A DNA stretch of 6,341 bases from an uncultured Chlorobiaceae bacterium (GCA_903874585.1 CAIQSY010000034.1:1-6341); one strand, 5' to 3'; positions 1-6,341 are shown, numbered from the stretch's first letter. The notes: a model not told the origin generated them from the letters alone. Program-made: numbers and translations.

Positions 1-1244
1 TCCTTGGTCGAAAGAACCTCCTTCTTTACATCGGTTTTGATCACATAACAGCCGTCAAGAAGAGTAGCTTCTTTGAGTATTTCTTCATTGACCGTTACCT
101 TGAACACCCGCTCCTGATTGGTTAACTCCAGAACATCGTTGAGCTTATACTGGGTGATCTTTTTCTGAAGAAATCGGAAAGCAACATCATTGTCACGCTT
201 GACAGAACCGGAGAGGTAACTGTTTTTCTCTTCAACATAACGCTGGATTTTATTGACCCGTTCCTGGCGATTCTTTGCCATTTCTGCCATTCGAACAAAT
301 TTTTTTTTCAGCACATATCGTACCCCATCTGTTGTATTTTCAACCTCATACAGCTCTGTATCGAAAAAATCCATTTGCAGTACCTCGGCCTTCAGCAGTG
401 TTCTGATTTCTGGTTTCGAGAGTGAGGTAATGTAATGAAATCCCGCATCGGTCAACTCTTTGGCCTGTGGCGTTTTGATCATGCCCTTGTCGCCGACCAT
501 CGTTATCTCTTCAATGCCAAATGTCTTAGCAACGGTACGAATCTGCTCTGCAACGGTTGACTTGTCGTTCGTATTGCCTGCAAATACCCTCACGGCTACT
601 GGATCGCCATCTGCTGTACACAACAAGCCAATGACGATCTGTTTCTTTCCCTTTTTGCCATCCCGATTATAACCAAAGGCAGCAAGAACATTCTCCATCC
701 CTTCAAGATATGATGAGGTAACATCATACAGCAGTAATTCCGGTCCAGTACCTGTTGAATTGTGCTTGAATAACTGCTTCTCGATGCGCTCCTGATGTTC
801 TGTCAGCCACGCAAGATTGGCGTACAGATCATCCTCAGTAAACCGCTCTAATTCAAGGACATCACAGGCACCATAACTTGCTGCCATCCTGACCGCACCG
901 AGGCGTGAACCCTGTCCGATCAATCGATCGATGATCTGCCACAACGCAAGCTTTCTTTGGCGGCTATTGCCAAGCGCCTTCGTGATGCCGAGCCTTTCGA
1001 CAAGCGTTTTCAGCGCATACACCACCCCAACACGAAGCCCTTCATGGAGTTCAACATCCTCGATATCCAGCAGTGCGGACAAGTTGTTTTTGTATTTCAG
1101 AGCCAGTTTAATGGCGGCAACTTCAGCTTCCGAACATTTGGAGATCTTGCCCAGTGTACGATTTTTGACCTTGCCATCTTCACGATACGATTCACGAAAC
1201 AGGTACCGATGATAGGTTTTACCGTTGATGGTGGTTTGCGAGTA
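1..1244 (-). CDS. IS1634-type DDE transposase, C-terminus beyond window, N-terminus without start codon
   Basis: This is an uninterrupted frame of 414 codons read from 1244 down to the window edge. It would encode an IS4-superfamily, IS1634-type transposase that cuts and pastes its own element. Counting the Tyr codon at 1244 as residue 1, the N-terminal part reads YSQTTINGKTYHRYLFRES. The first catalytic Asp lies in YDVTSSYLEG (residue 174), followed by FGYNRDGKKGKKQIVIGLL, and the second Asp lies in MVGDKGM (residue 252). The visible part ends just after DGCYVIKTD, the segment that in this family precedes the catalytic Glu, so the Glu and the C-terminus lie outside the window. No ATG, GTG or TTG lies between 1244 and the ABC stop codon at 1255-1257. 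The frame stays open back to a stop at 1398-1400, and its only ATGs (1308-1310 and 1365-1367) lie inside the ABC gene without a ribosome binding site. It may therefore be 5'-truncated. Family assignment is from recognised motifs, not a search. Confidence 0.85.
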
Positions 1245-1254
1245 AGGCGGGCTG
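1..1254 (-). mobile_element. Insertion sequence, IS1634-like, partial
   Basis: The transposase frame fills this stretch, so the stretch is part of an insertion sequence. One end lies beyond position 1. The other end should lie near 1245-1257, but I could not identify a terminal inverted repeat or target duplication, since the other terminus is not in the window. The usual noncoding leader of an IS between its terminus and its start codon is missing, because transposase-like sequence begins only 10 bp from the ABC stop codon. This points to a truncated or rearranged end. The exact boundary is inferred. Confidence 0.6.
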
Positions 1255-3006
1255 CTACGAAATCGAAAGTATCTCCTCCTCCAGCAACTGCTGATTGTAG
1301 AGTTCCGCATACAGGTGTTGCTGGGCGAGCAGCTCTTCGTGGGTGCCGCTCTCAACAATGGCGCCATCTTTCAGTACAACAATCTTATTACAATTTTTTA
1401 CGGTGGAGATGCGATGGCTGATGAGCAGAATGGTGGTGTCGGGCAATTTCTGCAGCAGAGCCTCAAAAATTCGTGCTTCAGTATCGGTATCAACGGCTGA
1501 GAGAGCATCGTCCAGCACCAGCAGTTTCGGTTTCCACGCAATGGCGCGGGCAATGCAAGCCCGCTGCTTCTGCCCGCCAGAGAGGTTGATGCCCTTTTCG
1601 CCAAGCATGGTCTCAAAGCCGTCGGGGAAATCCACCACATCATCATGCAGCATCGCTATTTTGCTTGCCTCAATCACCGCGTTAGCATCATTATCGCGGC
1701 TGCCCCAGTTGATGTTGTGTGCAATCGTGTCGGAAAAAAGAAAATTGACTTGTGGTATAAACCCAATCTGCTCGCGTAAAGTCTCAATCGGCAAACTGCG
1801 AATGTCGCGTCCATCCAACAAAATGGCGCCTTCAACTGGCTCGTAAAGTCGCGGTATCAGGTTGACCAGCGTCGTTTTACCAGCGCCCGTTGCACCAACG
1901 ATTGCCACTTTTGAACCAGCGACTATGTCGAGCGTTATGTTATTCAGGATGGGATTCTTCTCATGGCCAGGGTAGTGAAATCGCACGTTGTGGAAGGAGA
2001 GTGTGCCGGCAAAGTTGTTATCTTCGGTGAAACTCTCCTCTTTTTCAGCGATATCTGGCTTGATGCTGAAGATTTCGTTCAGTCGCACTTGGGCAGATGC
2101 TGCACGCTGGATAATGCTCGTGACCCAGCCGATGGAGATGATCGGCCAGCTCAGCATGGAGACATAGACGATAAATTCTGCAATGCCTCCGACAGTCATT
2201 TTGCCTTCGATCACATTGATGCCGCCGACCCACACAACGGGGAGCAGCGAGAAGGCGGTCATGGAGGTGAGAAACGCAAAAAAGAGCGCTTGCAGTTTTC
2301 CAAGCGAGAGATTTTTGCGATAGTACTCTTTGTTAAGCGTGGCAAACCGCTGAATTTCAAATGATTCCCGAGTGTAGCTTTTCACCACTCTGATGCCGGA
2401 GAGGTTTTCCTGTACCAGATTGGTTATTGCCGCGTAACTTTCCTGAATGCTTTTTGACCGTTTTTGCATGGAGCTCCCGATTTTATAGACCGAATAGCTT
2501 AGAATTGGGGCAGGCAGCAGGGCAAAGAGTGTAAGCTTCGGAGAGATGGCAATCATTGCAACAAGAGCAAAAACGAGGCGGAAAAAGGTGTTGAGCGAGT
2601 ACATAATGCCCGGTCCAAGGAACTCTCGGATGGCATTTAAATCGTTGGTACCTCTCGAAATAAGCTCGCCAGTGCTGGTGGTGTTGTAAAAGCGTCGTGG
2701 TAATTTTTGCAGATGCTGGTAATAGTCGTTTTTCAGGTCAAATTCAATGTGTCGAGATGTTACAATAATGTTTTGGCGAACAAGAAACAGAAAGTATCCA
2801 CTCAAAAGGGAGAAGAGAAAATAGAGTCCCGTATCGCGGAGCACATCCATAATCACAAATTTTCCTGTCATGGTGTCGATAGCAAGACCGATATACTTCG
2901 GCGCGATAACTGCAAAGATATTGGTGAGAATGATGAAGAGAAATCCTGACCAGAGATTTTTTTTATACCTTAGCAGATAAGGTTGGAGGCTGAGAAGATT
3001 TTTCAT
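1255..3006 (-). CDS. ABC exporter half-transporter, fused membrane and ATPase domains, MdlA/YheI-like
   Basis: The 583-residue product has the usual length of a bacterial type IV (B-family) ABC exporter subunit. It sits in the inner membrane and would use ATP to export a substrate that the sequence does not identify (drugs, lipids or peptides are typical). Residues 1-310 hold about six membrane helices (roughly 20-40, 58-78, 138-157, 158-175, 240-262 and 275-297). Residues 335-583 are the ATPase domain: A-loop Tyr345, Walker A GATGAGKT at 371-378, Q-loop Gln419, signature LSGGQ at 475-479, Walker B LLVLDD at 495-500, D-loop SAVD at 503-506 and H-loop His531. The residue after the Walker B Asp is Asp500, where the catalytic Glu is expected. 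The same LDDALSAVD string is typical of MdlA/YheI-type subunits of heterodimeric exporters. The ATG at 3006 has only a weak upstream GACGG. The gene is divergent from the MerR gene. Downstream lies the insertion sequence, with no visible terminator and no partner exporter gene. Confidence 0.93.
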   Translation of the reverse strand: MKNLLSLQPYLLRYKKNLWSGFLFIILTNIFAVIAPKYIGLAIDTMTGKFVIMDVLRDTGLYFLFSLLSGYFLFLVRQNIIVTSRHIEFDLKNDYYQHLQKLPRRFYNTTSTGELISRGTNDLNAIREFLGPGIMYSLNTFFRLVFALVAMIAISPKLTLFALLPAPILSYSVYKIGSSMQKRSKSIQESYAAITNLVQENLSGIRVVKSYTRESFEIQRFATLNKEYYRKNLSLGKLQALFFAFLTSMTAFSLLPVVWVGGINVIEGKMTVGGIAEFIVYVSMLSWPIISIGWVTSIIQRAASAQVRLNEIFSIKPDIAEKEESFTEDNNFAGTLSFHNVRFHYPGHEKNPILNNITLDIVAGSKVAIVGATGAGKTTLVNLIPRLYEPVEGAILLDGRDIRSLPIETLREQIGFIPQVNFLFSDTIAHNINWGSRDNDANAVIEASKIAMLHDDVVDFPDGFETMLGEKGINLSGGQKQRACIARAIAWKPKLLVLDDALSAVDTDTEARIFEALLQKLPDTTILLISHRISTVKNCNKIVVLKDGAIVESGTHEELLAQQHLYAELYNQQLLEEEILSIS

Positions 3007-3031
3007 CCGTCATAAGTTTTTGAAGTGACCG

Positions 3032-3049
3032 CCTTAATGTATAATAAGG
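3032..3049. promoter_or_regulatory. 18-bp dyad in merR/ABC divergent gap, candidate operator
   Basis: CCTTA at 3032-3036 and TAAGG at 3045-3049 form an inverted repeat with an 8-bp spacer. Across the whole 18 bp, seven of nine position pairs are complementary. The dyad covers the TATAAT at 3040-3045. MerR-family regulators bind dyads of about this size inside promoters, and the adjacent gene is a MerR regulator, so this is a reasonable operator candidate for autoregulation and for control of the divergent exporter. The binding role is inference; only the symmetry is seen. Confidence 0.4.
3040..3045 (+). promoter_or_regulatory. Candidate -10 box (TATAAT) for the MerR gene
   Basis: A perfect TATAAT lies 40 bp upstream of the ATG at 3086. 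No good -35 box is present at 16-18 bp spacing: the region at 3017-3023 is T-rich with a single TTGA, and a TTGAAG at 3020-3025 would leave only 14 bp. A weak -35 would fit a promoter that needs an activator or an unusual spacing, but the call rests on one hexamer only. Confidence 0.35.
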
Positions 3050-3085
3050 ATAGAGAAAAGAAAATTTCATATCAGTTATGTGCTT

Positions 3086-3487
3086 ATGGCATTTGAGTCC
3101 AATAAAAGTTACTACTCTATCAGTGAGGTGACGAAAATTTCTGGTGTGCCGGAATATCTGTTACGGTACTGGGAAGGTTTTTTTACCGAACTCTCTCCGG
3201 CAAGGGATACGCGCGGGAATCGGCGATACACCAATCGCGATATTGCCATGGTGTTGAATATCAAAAATCTGGTGTATGAGAAGGGTTACAAATTGGGCAA
3301 AGCGAGTGAAATTGTGAAAGGTAACCCTCGCAGCAGTGAAGATGACCATAAAACCACCGAGATTCTCAAGTTGCAGAAACAGATTGGTAACGAGAAGAAT
3401 CGTCACAGTGCTGTGGATGAACGGCGCACGTTGTTGTTGAAGGAGATAAAAGTGGAGATTGAGGATATTCTTCAGTTGTTGGGGTAA
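3086..3487 (+). CDS. MerR-family transcriptional regulator, MlrA-like, small
   Basis: The product has 133 residues from the ATG at 3086. A GTG at 3080 in the same frame would add two residues; neither start has a clear Shine-Dalgarno site, and the ATG is preferred because MAFESNKSYYSISEV reads as a natural N-terminus. Residues 10-30 (YSISEVTKISGVPEYLLRYWE region) are the winged helix-turn-helix, and residues 44-48 (GNRRY) with the following TNRDI are the wing and second helix pair typical of MerR proteins. LRYWE and the GNRRYT segment resemble the MlrA-like subgroup. A basic and acidic helix from about 87 to 131 probably forms the dimerisation coiled coil. There is no separate effector domain and no cysteine at all, so a metal- or thiol-sensing role like that of MerR or CueR is unlikely. 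It is divergent from the ABC exporter (79 bp between the start codons) and convergent with fmoA. Its targets are not known from sequence; the exporter is the nearest candidate. Confidence 0.85.
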   Translation: MAFESNKSYYSISEVTKISGVPEYLLRYWEGFFTELSPARDTRGNRRYTNRDIAMVLNIKNLVYEKGYKLGKASEIVKGNPRSSEDDHKTTEILKLQKQIGNEKNRHSAVDERRTLLLKEIKVEIEDILQLLG

Positions 3488-3510
3488 CGCGATGGTTTTG
3501 CAAACAAAAA

Positions 3511-3547
3511 AAACAAAAAAACCGGTTTTTCACCGGTTTTTTTGTTT
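3511..3547. terminator. Bidirectional rho-independent terminator between merR and fmoA
   Basis: A perfect 16-bp inverted repeat has arms at 3511-3526 (aaacaaaaaaaccggt) and 3532-3547, with a 5-nt loop at 3527-3531. The GC core is ACCGGT and each arm carries a run of seven A or T, so the hairpin has a U tract when read from either strand. It lies 23 bp past the merR stop and 15 bp past the fmoA stop, and can end both convergent transcripts. Confidence 0.9.
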
Positions 3548-3562
3548 GAATCAATTTTTTGC

Positions 3563-4663
3563 TTACTGAGCGTACAACACTTCAAACTGTCCGGTACCGC
3601 CCTTGCAGACATGCTCAACCCAGCGACCATAAGCGCCACCGCTCCAGCGATACTCTTCAAGGTTCTGTGAACGGAACTGAGGTGCAGCATAGCGCACTTT
3701 GTAGCCTTTTGGAAGAACAATTTTCAACTGTGAATCGACGGTAAAGTCGTTGAACTTGCCGACCATGCCGTGGTGTACCAGCGGAATGAGCGGGTGGTTT
3801 AGAATTCTGCGAAGTCCACCGCCAGCATCGACTGAGACGCCAGGGAACTCGCCATCAACTTTAACTTCGATACCTTGTGAATCGGAACGGAACGCAGCTT
3901 CAACGGATGCTGGCTTGTTCAGTTTGTCGGCAGGGAAAAGCTCAGCCCAGCGTGCGATAGAGTCAACAATACCTGAACCGCCATGTGAGAAGCGCCATCT
4001 GGTAACACCGACAGGCCCTTTTTCTCCACTCTGGGTACCAATGCTGTTGACTTCGATTTTTGAAATTCTCTGACCACCTTCGTTCAGTGCGGTAAAGGCT
4101 GGACCGATAAACCACAATTCACGAATCCAGTCATTGAATGCACCAGTTGACTGCATTGCTCGAAGGGTGTTTTCCCAAGTGTCGATAACATCTGGATTGT
4201 CAAGCGGCACTTTCATGATAATGTCGTGGAACTGACGCCCCTGCATGTAGATCGGATTCGGGACATTTCTTTTTACTGCGTCTGAGCGGTAGTAGAAGAT
4301 GTTGACAACGGAGCCTTCAAAAGAGAAGAGGTGAGAGAAATCGCCCACAGTAACTGAGCCTTCACCGACACAAATTCTTCTCTCTTTGGTTTCATTGGCA
4401 ATATCGGCTTCGACAACCAACTTGCTTTTTGTGCTGTCAACAATTGACTCAATAACAGCCGAAAACCTTACAAAACCTTTTGCTGGATCAAGAGGTTTCA
4501 CATTGATCTTGATGTTACAGTCAGCGGGTAACAGTGGCAGAGCAGGAGGTACGTTAACCTTAGCTCTACATTTTACTTTGCCCCACGAGCTTGAACCACC
4601 CTCAAGTACGATTTCGTAGTCTGAGTGAGCGGTTGTGGTGTCTTTAGTGCCGAAAAGAGCCAT
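3563..4663 (-). CDS. fmoA: Fenna-Matthews-Olson bacteriochlorophyll a protein
   Basis: The 366-residue product is a full-length FMO protein, the water-soluble trimeric antenna that carries excitation energy from the chlorosome baseplate to the type I reaction centre. It starts MALFGTKDTTTAHSDYEIVL and ends with GQFEVLYAQ, matching the length and ends known for Chlorobi FMO. From family knowledge, Mg ligands of the bacteriochlorophylls correspond to His111 (FSHLF), His146 (QFHDI), the carbonyl region of Leu242, His290 and His297/His298. Cys49 and Cys353, which have been linked to redox-dependent quenching in Chlorobaculum tepidum FMO, are both present. Cys32 and Cys98 are extra compared with the C. 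tepidum sequence as I recall it. There is no signal peptide, as expected for a cytoplasmic protein. AAGGAG lies 9 bases upstream of the ATG and fixes the start. The gene stands alone: convergent with merR through a shared terminator and divergent from lnt. Confidence 0.99.
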   Translation of the reverse strand: MALFGTKDTTTAHSDYEIVLEGGSSSWGKVKCRAKVNVPPALPLLPADCNIKINVKPLDPAKGFVRFSAVIESIVDSTKSKLVVEADIANETKERRICVGEGSVTVGDFSHLFSFEGSVVNIFYYRSDAVKRNVPNPIYMQGRQFHDIIMKVPLDNPDVIDTWENTLRAMQSTGAFNDWIRELWFIGPAFTALNEGGQRISKIEVNSIGTQSGEKGPVGVTRWRFSHGGSGIVDSIARWAELFPADKLNKPASVEAAFRSDSQGIEVKVDGEFPGVSVDAGGGLRRILNHPLIPLVHHGMVGKFNDFTVDSQLKIVLPKGYKVRYAAPQFRSQNLEEYRWSGGAYGRWVEHVCKGGTGQFEVLYAQ

Positions 4664-4670
4664 AATGAGT

Positions 4671-4680
4671 TCTCCTTTTT
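4671..4680 (-). promoter_or_regulatory. Strong Shine-Dalgarno site of fmoA
   Basis: On the minus strand the leader reads AAAAAGGAGA, then seven bases, then ATG. This is the only strong ribosome binding site in the window and suits an abundant antenna protein. Confidence 0.85.
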
Positions 4681-4730
4681 CTAATGGCGTTGAAATTGGA
4701 TATTTTCAGGAAAAAATCTATCAAATAGCC

Positions 4731-4760
4731 TTCCTGTTAAGGAACAGATTGGAACAAATT
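4731..4760. repeat. Tandem decamer with preceding inverted repeat in fmoA leader
   Basis: GGAACAGATT and GGAACAAATT follow each other directly at 4741-4760, differing at one base. Just to the left, TTCCT (4731-4735) and AGGAA (4740-4744) form a 5-bp inverted repeat with a 4-base loop. Together they place three GGAA/TTCC units within 30 bp, 68-97 bp upstream of the fmoA start. A protein binding site or a leader RNA hairpin is possible; chance in AT-rich DNA is also possible. Confidence 0.45.
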
Positions 4761-4804
4761 TAAAGAATAAAAATCAATAAGTAAAGTAAAATATATCTGA
4801 GTCA

Positions 4805-4810
4805 ATTATA
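4805..4810 (-). promoter_or_regulatory. Candidate -10 box (TATAAT) for fmoA
   Basis: A perfect TATAAT reads toward fmoA, about 142 bp upstream of its start codon. The hexamer at 17-bp spacing (GTAAAC) is a poor -35 match. A TTGACT directly follows the box at 4800-4805 but has no convincing -10 partner. If this promoter is used, the mRNA leader would be about 130 nt. Confidence 0.25.
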
Positions 4811-4856
4811 TGTGTGCCTTAAATATCGTTTACTTTCAGCGATTTCCTTGTTCTCC

Positions 4857-4897
4857 GACTTTTTTTGAGCATTTATTTTCCTGCTGACTTTTTTTGA
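4857..4897 (+). repeat. Two direct repeats GACTTTTTTTGA upstream of lnt
   Basis: Identical 12-base copies lie at 4857-4868 and 4886-4897, 29 bp apart from start to start. The second ends 7 bases before the lnt start codon, in the place where a Shine-Dalgarno site would normally be. Both contain a T7 run, which lowers the weight of the match. Confidence 0.6.
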
Positions 4898-4904
4898 TTG
4901 TTTT

Positions 4905-6341
4905 ATGACTCCATTATCTCAGACTATCAACCATCTGAGCAGCTCTCGTTATCTGGCTCCAGTGGTGAGTGGCGTACTGCTTGGTCTATCATTTCCCTCC
5001 TATCCTTTTGTTCGCCTTGAACTGCTTGCATGGATTGCGCTTGTGCCGCTCTTGCTCTCTCTTCGTCATGTTGAGCAATTCGGTGAGCTGTTGCGCCGCG
5101 TCTATCTTACCATGCTGCTCTTTTGTGTGATCAGCCTCTGGTGGGTGAGTTTAGCAACGTTCTCTGGTGGAGTGTTGACTGTGGTGATGCATGCCTGTTT
5201 TATGACGATTCCCTTGATGTTTTTTTATGCGGTAAAAAAAATGGCTGGCTATCGTTTTGCGCTCCTTGCGCTCCCTTTTCTCTGGGTGGCGTGGGAGTGG
5301 CTTTATATGCAGCAGGAACTTTCATTTGGCTGGCTCACGCTGGGTAATTCGCAGGCAAATCTCACCAGTATGATTCAATATGCTGATATTACCGGCGTGT
5401 GGGGTATCAGCTTCTGGTTGCTCTGGTTTAATGTCCTTTTCCTTATCGCTATAGCCAGCAACCAGCAAGAGAGGCGTCGCCTGATCGTCATTATGATTAC
5501 CATGGTCATTACGCCTCTACTGTATGCGTGGTGGCTCTCCTCTGCTGAAAAAAACGCTTTGCGCAAAGCTGATTATCTTCGGGTCACGCTTGTTCAGCCA
5601 AATATTGATCCGCATGAACCCTATGAAATTCATGCGGTTATGGAGCACTATAACCGTATGAGCAGCGATGCGATTCGTCTTAACAAGCCTGATCTTGTTA
5701 TATGGCCTGAAACAGCTATTCTCTTTTCTCTTCTTGACCCACTCTATGCTACGGAGTTGAACCAGCTTCGTTCCTCAATACAGCAATGGCATACTGCTGT
5801 TTTGAGTGGATGTATTGATACTGCGCATGGAGGAAATCAGCTTTACTCTCTTTATAATGCCTCGATATTGCTTGATCCACACGGAGAGGTGCAAACCTAT
5901 CACAAAATTCATCTTGTGCCTTTTGGTGAACGAGTGCCCTATATTGATTATTTCCCTTCGCTTGGTGAATTATCGTTTGCGTTGTCGGGCATCAGAGGAT
6001 GGGAAAAAGGCGATGAGACTACCGTGATGAAGCTGTCATCTCCAAAAGGTGAGATTGCGTTTGCCAATATTATCTGTTATGAGTCAATTTTCCCATCGTT
6101 TGTTGCGGAGTTTGTGCGTAAAGGAGCGCGAATGTTGACGCTTATCACCAATGATGGTTGGTATGCTACTTCGTATGGTCCATATCAGCATCTGGCGATT
6201 GGTCGGTTGCGCTGTATTGAAAATCGTCGGGCTATGGCGCGTTGCGCAAATACCGGTGTGACTGTCGTGTTTGATAAGTTCGGGCGAACGCTTGCTGAAA
6301 TTCCGTGGTGGCAGCAGCAGACGCTCAGTGCCGATGTACCA
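4905..6341 (+). CDS. lnt: Apolipoprotein N-acyltransferase, C-terminus beyond window
   Basis: The frame is open for 479 codons to the window edge; homologues are somewhat longer, so a short C-terminal part is missing. Lnt is an inner-membrane enzyme that transfers a fatty acyl chain from phospholipid to the N-terminal Cys of lipoproteins, the last step of lipoprotein maturation. Residues about 17-210 hold several membrane helices and the conserved FGWLTLGNSQ at 141-150. The nitrilase-like catalytic domain begins near 225 (VTLVQPNIDP). The catalytic triad is present: Glu269 in WPETA, Lys334 in YHKIHLVPFGE and Cys391 in IICYES, close to Glu267, Lys335 and Cys387 of E. coli Lnt. TNDGWYATSYGPYQH follows, as in the family. 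The ATG at 4905 is chosen because an in-frame stop lies at 4866-4868 and no other usual start lies between. There is no Shine-Dalgarno site; the upstream bases are T-rich. It is divergent from fmoA, with no functional link to it. Confidence 0.96.
   Translation, partial: MTPLSQTINHLSSSRYLAPVVSGVLLGLSFPSYPFVRLELLAWIALVPLLLSLRHVEQFGELLRRVYLTMLLFCVISLWWVSLATFSGGVLTVVMHACFMTIPLMFFYAVKKMAGYRFALLALPFLWVAWEWLYMQQELSFGWLTLGNSQANLTSMIQYADITGVWGISFWLLWFNVLFLIAIASNQQERRRLIVIMITMVITPLLYAWWLSSAEKNALRKADYLRVTLVQPNIDPHEPYEIHAVMEHYNRMSSDAIRLNKPDLVIWPETAILFSLLDPLYATELNQLRSSIQQWHTAVLSGCIDTAHGGNQLYSLYNASILLDPHGEVQTYHKIHLVPFGERVPYIDYFPSLGELSFALSGIRGWEKGDETTVMKLSSPKGEIAFANIICYESIFPSFVAEFVRKGARMLTLITNDGWYATSYGPYQHLAIGRLRCIENRRAMARCANTGVTVVFDKFGRTLAEIPWWQQQTLSADVP

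Larger units (their letters stand above)
4664..4904. other. AT-rich divergent intergenic region, fmoA / lnt
   Basis: The 241-bp region has no open frame worth calling and must hold the fmoA leader and probably the promoters of both genes. It contains a short hairpin-like repeat and a tandem decamer near 4731-4760, a TATAAT on the minus strand at 4805-4810, and two copies of GACTTTTTTTGA at 4857-4868 and 4886-4897. No promoter with both boxes close to consensus was found on either strand. Confidence 0.7.

Noticed and set aside
957..1421. Open frame of 154 codons on the plus strand
   Set aside because: It lies opposite the transposase and the end of the ABC gene, has a low-complexity product without recognisable motifs, and both minus-strand frames are clearly real.
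1343..1846. Open frame of 167 codons on the plus strand
   Set aside because: It is antisense to the ATPase domain of the ABC exporter, where all motifs read in order on the minus strand.
1963..2364. Open frame of 133 codons on the plus strand
   Set aside because: It is antisense to the membrane domain of the ABC exporter and has no family resemblance.
3078..3080. ATG at 3078 as start of the MerR gene
   Set aside because: It is in a different frame from the regulator; only the GTG at 3080 and the ATG at 3086 are in frame.
3511..3547. Perfect inverted repeat as a possible transposon end or miniature element
   Set aside because: The short loop, GC core, flanking T tracts and position between two convergent stop codons fit a terminator fully, and no target duplication is seen.
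3472..3720. Minus-strand frame with a short hydrophobic segment that resembles a signal peptide
   Set aside because: It overlaps the 3' end of fmoA in another frame and runs through the terminator hairpin.
5375..5566. Minus-strand open frame inside lnt
   Set aside because: It lies antisense within an intact lnt gene and has no recognisable features.

Overview
The window most likely comes from a green sulfur bacterium (Chlorobiaceae). The decisive evidence is a complete gene for the Fenna-Matthews-Olson (FMO) bacteriochlorophyll a antenna protein at 3563-4663 on the minus strand, a protein known mainly from Chlorobi and a few phototrophic Acidobacteria. Species assignment is not possible from the sequence alone.

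Layout from left to right. Positions 1-1244 (minus) hold most of an IS1634-type DDE transposase. It runs off the left edge, and its recognisable N-terminus stops 10 bp from the stop codon of the next gene, with no start codon of its own in that gap. Positions 1255-3006 (minus) encode a complete half-size ABC exporter whose Walker B motif ends in Asp-Asp instead of Asp-Glu. A 79-bp divergent intergenic region follows and carries a TATAAT box inside an 18-bp dyad. It separates the exporter from a small MerR-family regulator at 3086-3487 (plus). The regulator and fmoA are convergent and share a perfect 16-bp hairpin that works as a terminator in both directions. fmoA (minus) has a strong Shine-Dalgarno site. 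A 241-bp AT-rich divergent region with several short repeats separates it from lnt (plus, 4905 to the right edge), the apolipoprotein N-acyltransferase, which is cut by the window end.

The genes do not form one pathway. fmoA looks monocistronic and serves light harvesting between the chlorosome baseplate and the reaction centre. lnt serves lipoprotein maturation. The MerR regulator and the exporter form a divergent pair, and the dyad between them makes local regulation plausible. The exporter sequence suggests one half of a heterodimer, but no partner gene is visible and the place downstream is taken by the insertion sequence. I found no RNA gene, no CRISPR array and no clearly new multi-gene system. 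The most notable points are the IS/ABC junction, the degenerate Walker B, the dyad in the merR-ABC gap, the repeats in the fmoA-lnt gap and the extra cysteines in FMO.
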